From Aquipluma nitroreducens (GTDB taxonomy: Bacteria > Bacteroidota > Bacteroidia > Bacteroidales > Prolixibacteraceae), in the NCBI RefSeq assembly GCF_009689585.1, contig NZ_AP018694.1, positions 3,549,001 through 3,613,000 on the forward strand: a DNA stretch of 64,000 bases. Reading direction: 5' to 3'. Below are positions 18,195 through 26,054 of this stretch, piece after piece (position 1 is the stretch's first letter; each line of letters starts with the position of its first letter). The position numbers and the translations under genes are program-made. The notes under the pieces are model-generated. The model made no database searches, was not told where the DNA came from, and saw only the letters and a program-made list of their open reading frames with translations.

Positions 18195-19561
18195 TTGGAG
18201 ATTCCAAATATCATTCATTAGATCCTTCCAAATGCATTGGATGCACCCATTGCATGAAATCGTGTCCGACAGAAGCAATACGGGTTGTAAACGGGTTGGC
18301 TGTAATCGACCATGAACGATGTGTTTACTGCGGCCAATGCCATCGAGCTTGCCCTACTCATGCGTTTTACGTTGAACAAGACGATCTGGCCATGATCCGT
18401 TCATTCAAATACCGTGTCATTTTGTTTCCATCCATCATGATTGGACAGTTTCCTGGTAAATATAGTGAAGATCAGATCTATGACGGGTTGAAGAAAGTTG
18501 GCTTCACCCACATTTATGAAGTGGAACAACCCATGCAAGTGATGATTGATTCGATTAATGAAGTTCTTGCCGATAAAGAAACTCCAAAGCCTGCCATATC
18601 GATCTATTGCCCAGCGATTGTTCGCCTCATTCAGGGGCGATATCCTTCACTCACTGAAAATCTGATTCTAAGGAAAGCCCCGCACAATCTTGCTGCTCAT
18701 TTTGCCATTGAACAATTGAGGCTCGAAGGTGCCCTGCGTGAAGAAATTGGCCTTTTTTACGCCACACCTTGCATAGCGAAAATTGCGGCTGTAAAAAGTC
18801 CTGTTGGTGAAAGCGAATCGATTGTGGATGGTATTGTTAACATGAATCAGTTGTATAATGAAGTGATGAAAGTTATTTCTGACCATGAGGTTGATGACCA
18901 TTCTGTTCAACGAAAAAATCTTTCTGCTGAAGGGATAAACTGGAGTCTCACGCGCGGTGAATCCTGCCATTTTGGATCACGAAGCATCGCCATAGACGGT
19001 ATTCATAATGCCGTACGTTTTCTGGAAAGACTCGAAAATGATCAGGTTAAGGGCATCGATTTCATTGAAATGCGGGCTTGCGATCAAAGTTGTGCCGGCG
19101 GAATTTTACTGACAGGCAACCGGTTTATGACCGTTGAAAGGCTTGAGCGCCGTGCTAAGCGTTACCCATCGGCAAAAGAAATACATCAGGAAAACAACCT
19201 GGAAAAGGCTCAGGAGCTGAAGCGAAAATTGATATTGGACCCGATTATGCCAAAGCCTCATTTTGCTTTCGGGAAAGATAGGGTAAAGGCCATGGAAAAG
19301 ATGGATAAGGCGCAGCGCATTGTTTGCTTTCTGCCGGGAATCGATTGCGGTGCTTGCGGAGCGCCCAATTGCCACGCGCTGGCCGAAGATATGGTAAACA
19401 ACAAGGCAAAAATGTCTGACTGCATCTTTCTGCAACAAAAGTGGGTGGATGAAGGTCGGATTCATGCCCGAAAAGCGTTCCTCAACATACAGAAGAAATG
19501 GGGAGCAGATAGATTTAAAGCTGATTGTAACAAAAGAGGACGACGAAATGAAGGTTTCTGA
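18191..19561 (+). CDS. HydS-like putative sensory [FeFe]-hydrogenase
   Basis: The 456-residue protein has two N-terminal [4Fe-4S] ferredoxin motifs (CIGCTHCMKSC at 15-25, CVYCGQCHRAC at 44-54). An H-cluster-type domain follows, then a C-terminal four-cysteine cluster with Cys386, 389, 394 and 411. The four H-cluster cysteines can be aligned: Cys140 in IYCPAI, Cys194 in TPCIAK, and Cys297 and Cys301 in EMRACDQSCAGG. The proton-relay Cys before Cys140 is Tyr139, the L2 Met is Thr192, and the L2 Glu is Ala200. This matches the group C (HydS) idea of a low-activity sensor. Unlike clostridial HydS, no PAS domain is fused; PAS and phosphatase are encoded divergently. Confidence 0.88.
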   Translation: MIGDSKYHSLDPSKCIGCTHCMKSCPTEAIRVVNGLAVIDHERCVYCGQCHRACPTHAFYVEQDDLAMIRSFKYRVILFPSIMIGQFPGKYSEDQIYDGLKKVGFTHIYEVEQPMQVMIDSINEVLADKETPKPAISIYCPAIVRLIQGRYPSLTENLILRKAPHNLAAHFAIEQLRLEGALREEIGLFYATPCIAKIAAVKSPVGESESIVDGIVNMNQLYNEVMKVISDHEVDDHSVQRKNLSAEGINWSLTRGESCHFGSRSIAIDGIHNAVRFLERLENDQVKGIDFIEMRACDQSCAGGILLTGNRFMTVERLERRAKRYPSAKEIHQENNLEKAQELKRKLILDPIMPKPHFAFGKDRVKAMEKMDKAQRIVCFLPGIDCGACGAPNCHALAEDMVNNKAKMSDCIFLQQKWVDEGRIHARKAFLNIQKKWGADRFKADCNKRGRRNEGF

Positions 19562-19883
19562 ACTGGTTGAAAAATTAGGTCTGACTGTTTTTTCAGGCCA
19601 TAAAGGATTGGATCGTGAAATTGCCGGTGGCTATGTTTCTGATTTACTTAGTGATGTTATGGGGAACGCTCGCGAAGGCGAAGTCTGGATTACGCTTCAG
19701 GTTCATCAGAATGTAATGGCCATAGCTTCGTTAAAAGATTTGGCAGCGGTTATTCTGGTTAGTAATCTCGAACCTCACGAGAACACGATTCGCCATTCGA
19801 ACGACGAAAACATCCCGGTTCTGGGAACCAGTTTGTCAACATTCGAAATTGCCGGAAAGCTGTACCAACTTTATAACCAGTAA
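19548..19883 (+). CDS. DRTGG-domain protein, second copy
   Basis: The ATG at 19548 gives a 111-residue protein that overlaps the end of the HydS-like gene by 14 bases. The core GGYVSDLLSDVMGNAREGE matches the DRTGG-type core of the first copy (GMGYSSDLMSDVL), and both end in a segment with a PVLGTSLSTFE or CILESPFSLF pattern. The two copies flank the HATPase and HydS-like genes. They may form a heteromer or act as ligand-binding subunits of the sensory hydrogenase. This is inferred from position only. Confidence 0.8.
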   Translation: MKVSELVEKLGLTVFSGHKGLDREIAGGYVSDLLSDVMGNAREGEVWITLQVHQNVMAIASLKDLAAVILVSNLEPHENTIRHSNDENIPVLGTSLSTFEIAGKLYQLYNQ

Positions 19884-19885
19884 CA

Positions 19886-20626
19886 ATGAAAACATTCAGG
19901 ACCGATCTTCATATCCACACACTGTTATCTCCATGTGGCGATCTGGAAATGAGTCCTGCAAACATTGTCTCGCTGGCTTGTCAACGAGGGCTTGATATTA
20001 TTGGAATAACCGACCACAACACCACCAAGCAATGCGAGCTAGTTTGGAAACTGGCGCAGAAAACGAATCTGACCGTATTTCCGGGATGCGAAATGACTTC
20101 GCGCGAAGAAGTCCATTGTCTGGGCTTGTTCGAAGATTTTGATGCATTGCGCATTTTTCAGGATTTTCTTGATCGGCATCTGACAATAATTCCACACAAT
20201 GCCGAGCTTTTTGGTTATCAGGTTCTGGTTGATGAGAATGAAGATATTCTCGAAAAGTTGGATTATTATTTGGGCGCTTCGCTCGATGTGAGTATTGAAG
20301 AAGTAGAGCAGAAAGTGCACGAACTCTCCGGAATTTTTATTCCGGCACACGTTGATCGGCCTCGGAACAGTCTGTATAGTCAGTTGGGATTTTTTCCTCC
20401 AGAATTAAAGGTTGATGCCCTGCAGATTTCAAAACTCGCTGAAGAAGAGAGCATCCGGGACAAATATAAAATCAGTCAGGATATAACCATTGTGAGGTTT
20501 TCGGATGCACATTTCCCTGCTGATTTCGGGAAAATCTATACGAATTTTGAGATGGAGAATGCCACATTTTCTGAAATCAAAAAAACATTGCATCGTGAAA
20601 ACGGACGAATGGTGAAGATTCCATAA
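19886..20626 (+). CDS. PHP-domain metal-dependent phosphoesterase
   Basis: The 246-residue protein starts 2 bases after the preceding stop codon. The PHP metal-binding motifs are present: DLHIHTLLSPCGD (His8, His10), GITDHN near residue 40, GCEMTS, IPAHVDRP, and FSDAHF close to the C-terminus. PHP proteins are metal-dependent phosphoesterases with substrates from histidinol-phosphate to nucleotides. PHP genes recur in gene clusters with DRTGG and HATPase genes around sensory hydrogenases. Its role here could be hydrolysis of a nucleotide or phospho-signal, but no substrate can be named. Confidence 0.88.
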   Translation: MKTFRTDLHIHTLLSPCGDLEMSPANIVSLACQRGLDIIGITDHNTTKQCELVWKLAQKTNLTVFPGCEMTSREEVHCLGLFEDFDALRIFQDFLDRHLTIIPHNAELFGYQVLVDENEDILEKLDYYLGASLDVSIEEVEQKVHELSGIFIPAHVDRPRNSLYSQLGFFPPELKVDALQISKLAEEESIRDKYKISQDITIVRFSDAHFPADFGKIYTNFEMENATFSEIKKTLHRENGRMVKIP

Positions 20627-20680
20627 GGCGCTTCTTCTGTTTTTTCATTCGATAATTCAGTCCATCAGTAATTCAATCAA

Positions 20681-21229
20681 ATGAAAGACCTTTCCTTACA
20701 TATCCTAGATATTGTGCAGAATTCGATTCGGGCAAAAGCTAAGTTGGTTGGGATTGAAATTACCGAACTTCCGAAAGAAGATCATTTGATAATTACCATT
20801 ACTGACGATGGCTGCGGAATGAACCCTGAACAGCTGCAAATCGCCATCGATCCATTTTACACCTCCCGCACTACGCGAAAAGTTGGCCTTGGGCTGTCTC
20901 TTTTTAAGCAAAATGCTGAGATGACTGGCGGATCATTCAACATCGAATCTGAATTGGGTAAAGGAACAAAAGTCACAGCCGTGTTTGGTCTGAGCCACAT
21001 CGATCGTCCTGTAATGGGTGATTTGGTCGGGACACTGCTACTTTTGATTTGTTCTTCAGGCGGAACAGATTATGTCTTTAAACATCAAACACCTTCAGGA
21101 AAATTTGGTGTGGATACTCGTGAATTGAAGCAAACGCTTGAAAATGTGCCGCTTAACAATCCTGAAGTCCGGTCGTTCCTGAAAGAAATGCTTCAGGAGA
21201 ATTTAGAACAAATTCAAATTACAGAATGA
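20681..21229 (+). CDS. HATPase-domain protein, histidine-kinase-like, second copy
   Basis: This 182-residue protein starts with an N-box (LDIVQNSIRAKAKLV), then has TDDGCGMNPEQL and TRKVGLGLSLFKQNAEMTGG, the G1 and G2 boxes of histidine-kinase-type ATPases. No HisKA or receiver domain is present. After residue 110 there is a short tail (MGDLVGTLLLLICSSGGTDYVF) of unknown function. It belongs to the same signalling set as the other HATPase, DRTGG and PHP genes, and lies just before the structural hydrogenase genes. It may signal hydrogenase status to a transcription factor that is not in the window. Confidence 0.85.
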   Translation: MKDLSLHILDIVQNSIRAKAKLVGIEITELPKEDHLIITITDDGCGMNPEQLQIAIDPFYTSRTTRKVGLGLSLFKQNAEMTGGSFNIESELGKGTKVTAVFGLSHIDRPVMGDLVGTLLLLICSSGGTDYVFKHQTPSGKFGVDTRELKQTLENVPLNNPEVRSFLKEMLQENLEQIQITE

Positions 21230-21317
21230 TGATAAATCTTAGATATTTATTACTTTAATGTACTGATATTTAGAGAATAGTGTTTGAAGTTTTGTTGAAC
21301 TCATTAATCCCCCAAGT

Positions 21318-21716
21318 ATGAATAAAATAAAATCTCTTGCCGACTTAAAAAAGCTACAATCTGAAGTTCAATCGAAAATTAAACTAAGAGAAAATGGTGA
21401 TAATCCTGAGAATCTGATCCAAATCAAAGTTTCAATGGCCACCTGCGGCATCGCTTCCGGAGCAAAAGATACGATGAATTATCTGATTGAGGAGCTTGAT
21501 CATCAGGGAATTGATGCCATTATTACTCAAACTGGATGTATGGGCTATTGCTACGCCGAGCCAACCATCATACTTACAATTCCAGGGCAAAATCCCGTTG
21601 TTTATGGTTACGTCAATAAAACCAAGGCACTGGAAATCATAGAAAAACACATCAAGCTCAACGAAATGGTTGACGGAATTATTCCTGTAGCGTATTCAAC
21701 AATCGATAATAAATAA
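21318..21716 (+). CDS. Thioredoxin-like [2Fe-2S] ferredoxin, hydrogenase-associated
   Basis: The 132-residue protein has the four cysteines of a thioredoxin-like [2Fe-2S] domain: Cys in SMATCGIASGAK, and C-x3-C in QTGCMGYCYAEP. The spacing resembles the NuoE C-terminal half and the N-terminal domain of HydB. The first 40 residues are a charged helix. It starts 89 bases after the HATPase gene and ends 10 bases before hydB, so it is probably an electron-transfer subunit of the HydABC complex or an accessory donor. Some HydABCD-type complexes have such a fourth subunit. Confidence 0.85.
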   Translation: MNKIKSLADLKKLQSEVQSKIKLRENGDNPENLIQIKVSMATCGIASGAKDTMNYLIEELDHQGIDAIITQTGCMGYCYAEPTIILTIPGQNPVVYGYVNKTKALEIIEKHIKLNEMVDGIIPVAYSTIDNK

Positions 21717-21726
21717 ACCGACAAAT

Positions 21727-23520
21727 ATGGTCGAATACAACATGCATATCCTTGTGTGCGGGGGTACCGGATGCAAGGCTTCACAAAGCGAACTCATCAA
21801 AGCAAATTTCACCGACAAGCTCAATGAGTACGGATTGGCAGATGAAATTCAAGTGGTATCAACCGGATGTTTTGGGTTTTGCGAAAAAGGACCCATTGTT
21901 AAAATATTGCCCGACAATACGTTCTATACTCAGGTTACTCCTGAAGATGTAGCCGAAATTGTGGACGAACACATCATCAAAGGACGAAAGGTAGAACGGT
22001 TGCTTTTTATAGATCCAGAAACCAAAGAAACAGTTGGCGATTCGAAAGGAATGGAATTTTATAAGAAGCAGATTCGTATTGCACTTCGCAACTGCGGGTT
22101 CATCAATCCTGAAAACATTGAAGAATACATTGGTCGAGATGGTTACGCTGCATTGGGCACCTGCATATCGGAAAAAACTCCGGACGAAGTAATCAAAACT
22201 GTGAAAGATTCCGGGCTTCGGGGACGTGGCGGTGGTGGCTTTCCAACTGGCTTGAAATGGGAATTGACTCGCAAATCGGTTAGTGACCAGAAATACGTAG
22301 TTTGCAATGCCGACGAAGGCGATCCCGGTGCTTTTATGGACCGTTCGATCCTGGAAGGCGACCCGCATTCGGTGCTCGAAGCGATGGCTATTTGCGGATA
22401 TTGCATTGGTGCCGACAAAGGGCTGGTGTACATTCGTGCTGAATACCCATTGGCCATCGAGCGCCTGAAAATTGCCATCGACCAGGCTCGCGAATATGGT
22501 TTACTTGGTGACGATATTTTGGGAACCGGATTTAATTTTGATGTTGAAATCCGCTACGGAGCCGGAGCTTTCGTGTGTGGCGAAGAAACTGCACTGATCC
22601 ATTCGATGGAAGGGAAACGCGGTGAACCAACTGTAAAACCTCCGTTTCCGGCTGAGAAAGGATACAACGGCAAACCTACCAATGTAAACAATGTGGAAAC
22701 TTTTGCCAACATTCCGGTCATTATTAATAAAGGTGCAGAATGGTTCGCTTCCATTGGAACGGAAAAATCGAAGGGAACCAAAGTGTTTGCTTTAGCCGGG
22801 AAAATCAACAATGTAGGTTTAATTGAAGTTCCGATGGGAATTACCCTTCGCGAAATTATATATGATATTGGTGGCGGAATCAAGGATGGACGCGAATTTA
22901 AAGCAGTTCAGACTGGTGGTCCTTCCGGAGGTTGTTTGACTAAATCGTTTTTGGATACGCCAATCGATTACGATAATTTGGTTGCTGCCGGCTCCATGAT
23001 GGGTTCAGGAGGTATGATTGTGCTCGACGATTCGGATTGCATGGTAGCCATTGCCAAGTTTTACCTCGAATTTACACTCGACGAATCGTGCGGGAAGTGT
23101 ACCCCGTGTCGGATTGGGAATAAGCGCTTGCACGAAATTCTGGAAAAGATAACCAATGGAAACGGTGAGCTTGAAGACCTGAATCGATTAAGAATGCTGA
23201 GTAACGTGATCAAAGATACATCGCTTTGCGGCTTGGGACAAACATCTCCAAATCCGGTACTTTCAACACTCGATAATTTCTACGACGAGTATCTGGCACA
23301 CGTAACTACACATAAATGTTTGGCCGGTCAGTGTAAGGCATTGATGCACTATTCGATTGATGCCGAGCGGTGTACCGGATGTACGCTTTGTTTCAGAAAT
23401 TGCCCGGTTGGTGCTATTTCCGGCGAAAAACGTTCGCCACATTACATCGACCAGTCGATTTGCATTAAATGCGGTGTGTGTATCGGGAAATGTAAGTTTG
23501 ATGCTGTATTAATCGCCTAA
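21727..23520 (+). CDS. hydB: NAD(H)-dependent bifurcating [FeFe]-hydrogenase, flavoprotein subunit HydB
   Basis: The 597-residue protein is a NuoF-like subunit. It has an N-terminal [2Fe-2S] thioredoxin-like domain (LVCGGTGCKAS, STGCFGFC), the FMN/NADH-binding core (GLRGRGGGGFPTGLKWE and CGEETALIHSMEGKRGEP), an SLBB region, and the NuoF [4Fe-4S] motif CGKCTPCRIG. At the C-terminus two extra [4Fe-4S] motifs (CTGCTLCFRNC and CIKCGVCIGKC) are fused, the hallmark of electron-bifurcating HydB. It exchanges electrons with NAD(H) and the iron-sulfur chain of HydA in the cytoplasm. It is followed after 11 bases by hydA. Confidence 0.94.
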   Translation: MVEYNMHILVCGGTGCKASQSELIKANFTDKLNEYGLADEIQVVSTGCFGFCEKGPIVKILPDNTFYTQVTPEDVAEIVDEHIIKGRKVERLLFIDPETKETVGDSKGMEFYKKQIRIALRNCGFINPENIEEYIGRDGYAALGTCISEKTPDEVIKTVKDSGLRGRGGGGFPTGLKWELTRKSVSDQKYVVCNADEGDPGAFMDRSILEGDPHSVLEAMAICGYCIGADKGLVYIRAEYPLAIERLKIAIDQAREYGLLGDDILGTGFNFDVEIRYGAGAFVCGEETALIHSMEGKRGEPTVKPPFPAEKGYNGKPTNVNNVETFANIPVIINKGAEWFASIGTEKSKGTKVFALAGKINNVGLIEVPMGITLREIIYDIGGGIKDGREFKAVQTGGPSGGCLTKSFLDTPIDYDNLVAAGSMMGSGGMIVLDDSDCMVAIAKFYLEFTLDESCGKCTPCRIGNKRLHEILEKITNGNGELEDLNRLRMLSNVIKDTSLCGLGQTSPNPVLSTLDNFYDEYLAHVTTHKCLAGQCKALMHYSIDAERCTGCTLCFRNCPVGAISGEKRSPHYIDQSICIKCGVCIGKCKFDAVLIA

Positions 23521-23531
23521 AAGTATTTTCT

Positions 23532-25283
23532 ATGGAAATGATAAACCTCACAATAGATCATAAACCGGTAGTTGTCAGCAAAGGAACTACCATACTGAAA
23601 GCCGCTTCCAGTATCGGAATTGATATTCCGACGTTATGCTACATGAAGCTCGACGATATGAACATTGAAAATAAACCGGGAGGTTGCCGTGTTTGCGTAG
23701 TCGAAGTTAAAGGTCGCCGGAATCTGGCTCCTGCCTGTTGCACCGAAGCCACCGAAGGAATGGAAATAAATACGCATTCGATACGGGCTATCAATGCGCG
23801 TCGAACGATTGTCGAATTAATTTTATCTGATCATCCGGCCGACTGTTTGATTTGTGCCAAATCGGGCAATTGCGATTTGCAAAATATGGCGCACCATCTT
23901 GGAATCCGAAAAATTCATTACCAGGGCGAACAGTCATTGTACCGCGAGGATACTTCGCCGGCGATTATCCGCGAAATTAACAAGTGTATCATGTGCCGCC
24001 GATGCGAAACCATGTGCAACGAGGTGCAGACTGTCGGCGTTCTTTCGGCTGTTAATCGCGGATTTCAGGCTGTCGTGGCTCCGGCATTTGAGATGAATCT
24101 CGACCATTCTACGTGTACTTATTGTGGTCAGTGTGTTGCTGTATGTCCAACTGGCGCGCTTACTGAAGCAGATGAAACCGGCGCTGTAATTCGGGCTTTG
24201 TCCGATCCGACTAAAACGGTAGTGGTTCAGACAGCCCCTGCGGTTCGTGCTGCATTGGGCGAAGAATTCGGAATGCCTGCCGGAACTTTGGTGACTGGCA
24301 AAATGGTTGCGGCCTTGCGCCGTTTGGGGTTCGATTATGTTTTCGATACCGATTTTGCTGCCGACCTTACCATCATGGAAGAAGGAACCGAATTATTGAG
24401 CCGTTTGTCTGCATTCATGGAAGGTGATAAAAATGTGAAACTGCCAATCCTTACCTCGTGTTGTCCTGCATGGGTAAAATTCTTTGAACATCATTTTCCT
24501 GAATTGAAAGATATTCCTTCAACGGCACGCTCACCCCAGCAAATGTTTGGTTCTGTTGCCAAAACCTATTTTGCCGATAAAATTGGAGTGAAACGTGAAA
24601 ATTTGGTGGTAGTTTCCATTATGCCTTGTTTGGCTAAGAAGTATGAAAGCAGTCGCCCCGAGTTTTCGGTTAATGGCAATCCTGATGTTGACTTTGCTTT
24701 AAGTACCCGCGAACTTGGTCATTTGATCAATTTGGGGAACATCGATTTTAACTCGTTACCGAATGAAGAATTTGATCAGCCTTTAGGTGAATCAACCGGC
24801 GCTGCCGTAATCTTTGGAACAACTGGTGGAGTGATAGAAGCTGCGGTGCGCACCGCCTACGAAATATTTACTGGCAACCCTTTGCCGCGAGTTGATTTTG
24901 AAGAGTTGCGCGGAATGGATGGTTTACGTAAAGCAACGATCGACTTCAACGGAACAGAGATCAACATCGGGATCGCTCATGGGTTGGGCAATGCGCGCAA
25001 GTTGCTCGAAGATATTCAGGCCGGAAACAGTGAATTTCATGCTATCGAAATCATGTCGTGCCCGGGTGGTTGCATTGGAGGTGGTGGTCAGCCGTATCAC
25101 CACGGTGATGCCGAAATACTAAAAAAGCGCCAACGCGCAATTTATTCTGAAGACAAAAACAAGAACATCAGAAAGTCGCACGAGAATCCATACATCACCA
25201 AGCTTTACGAGGAATTTTTGGGCGCGCCGATGAGCGAAAAAGCGCATCATCTGTTGCATACCAAATATTTTGATCGCAGCTAG
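23532..25283 (+). CDS. hydA: [FeFe]-hydrogenase catalytic subunit HydA
   Basis: The 583-residue protein has an N-terminal [2Fe-2S] domain, a His-Cys [4Fe-4S] motif (HPADCLICAKSGNCDLQ), two ferredoxin-type clusters (CIMCRRCETMC, CTYCGQCVAVC), then a complete H-domain. L1 is TSCCPAW (Thr308 to Cys311), L2 is MPCLAKKYE (Met364), and L3 is EIMSCPGGCIGGGGQP (Glu506, Cys510, Cys514), followed by the small subunit-like tail. All catalytic residues, including the proton-relay Cys310, are present. With HydB and HydC it should form a bifurcating or NAD-linked hydrogenase that couples ferredoxin and NAD(H) to H2. Confidence 0.96.
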   Translation: MEMINLTIDHKPVVVSKGTTILKAASSIGIDIPTLCYMKLDDMNIENKPGGCRVCVVEVKGRRNLAPACCTEATEGMEINTHSIRAINARRTIVELILSDHPADCLICAKSGNCDLQNMAHHLGIRKIHYQGEQSLYREDTSPAIIREINKCIMCRRCETMCNEVQTVGVLSAVNRGFQAVVAPAFEMNLDHSTCTYCGQCVAVCPTGALTEADETGAVIRALSDPTKTVVVQTAPAVRAALGEEFGMPAGTLVTGKMVAALRRLGFDYVFDTDFAADLTIMEEGTELLSRLSAFMEGDKNVKLPILTSCCPAWVKFFEHHFPELKDIPSTARSPQQMFGSVAKTYFADKIGVKRENLVVVSIMPCLAKKYESSRPEFSVNGNPDVDFALSTRELGHLINLGNIDFNSLPNEEFDQPLGESTGAAVIFGTTGGVIEAAVRTAYEIFTGNPLPRVDFEELRGMDGLRKATIDFNGTEINIGIAHGLGNARKLLEDIQAGNSEFHAIEIMSCPGGCIGGGGQPYHHGDAEILKKRQRAIYSEDKNKNIRKSHENPYITKLYEEFLGAPMSEKAHHLLHTKYFDRS

Positions 25284-25299
25284 AGAAACACACATTAGA

Positions 25300-25378
25300 A
25301 AAGAGTCATTGGTCATTAGGAAACGGCTCTATTTTCAAATGACCAATGACTTTTTCCTGATGACCAATGACTTATTAA
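25300..25378. repeat. Intergenic imperfect palindrome, family A copy 3, inside the hyd operon
   Basis: The left side reads AGTCATTGGTCATTAGGAAA and the right side AATGACCAATGACTTTTTCC, followed by another GATGACCAATGACTTATT. It occupies most of the 117 bases between hydA and hydC. The arms pair to form a long hairpin, so it could affect the hydA/hydC transcript ratio by stalling or protecting RNA. Confidence 0.72.
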
Positions 25379-25400
25379 AAAACAGATAAAACAATACAAT

Positions 25401-25919
25401 ATGCCAGGAATAAAACTTTCAGAAAAAACCATTGGGCTGATCAGGGAGATCTGCTCGGATTTCGGGAATCAGGGAAGTGAATTGATTAATGTATTGCATC
25501 AGGTTCAGGGTAAGTTAGGCTATTTACCAGCTGAAGTACAGGAAGTAATTGCCAAAGAATTAAATATTTCGGTGGCCAAAGTTTACGGAGTGGTTACTTT
25601 CTACTCTTTCTTTACCATGATTCCGATGGGTGAGCACCCGATTTCTATTTGTATGGGGACGGCTTGCTATGTGCGTGGATCAGAGCAAGTTCTTGCAGAA
25701 TTTAAGCGACAATTAAGTATTGAAGTGGGGCAAAGTACAGCCGATAATAAATTTTCGCTCAATTGTTTGCGCTGCGTGGGCGCTTGTGGATTGGCTCCTG
25801 TTGTTATGGTTGGCGAAAAAGTATATGGCCGTGTTTCTCCGCAAATGGTAAAAAGCATCATTTCCGAATATAAGGAAGGCTGTGCTTCAGAAGCAAAATC
25901 AGCGTGCTATACGATTTAA
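25401..25919 (+). CDS. hydC: Bifurcating hydrogenase subunit HydC (NuoE-like)
   Basis: This 172-residue protein is a thioredoxin-like [2Fe-2S] subunit of the NuoE family. Cluster ligands are Cys84 and Cys89 (CMGTAC), and Cys125 and Cys129 (CVGAC), the usual C-x4-C and C-x3-C spacing. The N-terminal helical segment (GNQGSELINVLHQVQGKLGYLP) is typical of NuoE. It passes electrons between the HydB flavin and other clusters. It is separated from hydA by a hairpin repeat and ends just before a perfect palindrome, so it is probably the last gene of the operon. Confidence 0.93.
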   Translation: MPGIKLSEKTIGLIREICSDFGNQGSELINVLHQVQGKLGYLPAEVQEVIAKELNISVAKVYGVVTFYSFFTMIPMGEHPISICMGTACYVRGSEQVLAEFKRQLSIEVGQSTADNKFSLNCLRCVGACGLAPVVMVGEKVYGRVSPQMVKSIISEYKEGCASEAKSACYTI

Positions 25920-25924
25920 CTAAA

Positions 25925-25955
25925 GTGAGCGGGTGACTTCAAGTCACCCGCTCAC
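25925..25955. terminator. Perfect palindrome after hydC, family G
   Basis: GTGAGCGGGTGACTT and AAGTCACCCGCTCAC form a 15-pair perfect inverted repeat around a single C, starting 5 bases after the hydC stop. There is no T-run. Its words AGCGGGTGACT and CCCGCT recur in the hairpin at 54045-54079. It may act as an RNA-stabilising end hairpin or a terminator. Confidence 0.6.
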
Positions 25956-26054
25956 TCACATTTGGTGAAGGGATCCAATCTTTTTAAAAGGTCGGATTCC
26001 TGCTCTTTTTAAAAAAGCTCTATCTTTAACCTGACAATCATAACATACAATCCG

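Noticed and set aside
17679-18278. 199-codon minus-strand ORF across the HATPase and HydS-like starts
   Set aside because: Overlaps two clear plus-strand genes and runs through the repeat; its protein is Phe/His-rich as expected of a shadow.
18191-19561. Reading the HydS-like protein as a second catalytic hydrogenase
   Set aside because: Changed proton-relay and pocket residues and the signalling neighbours favour a sensor role.
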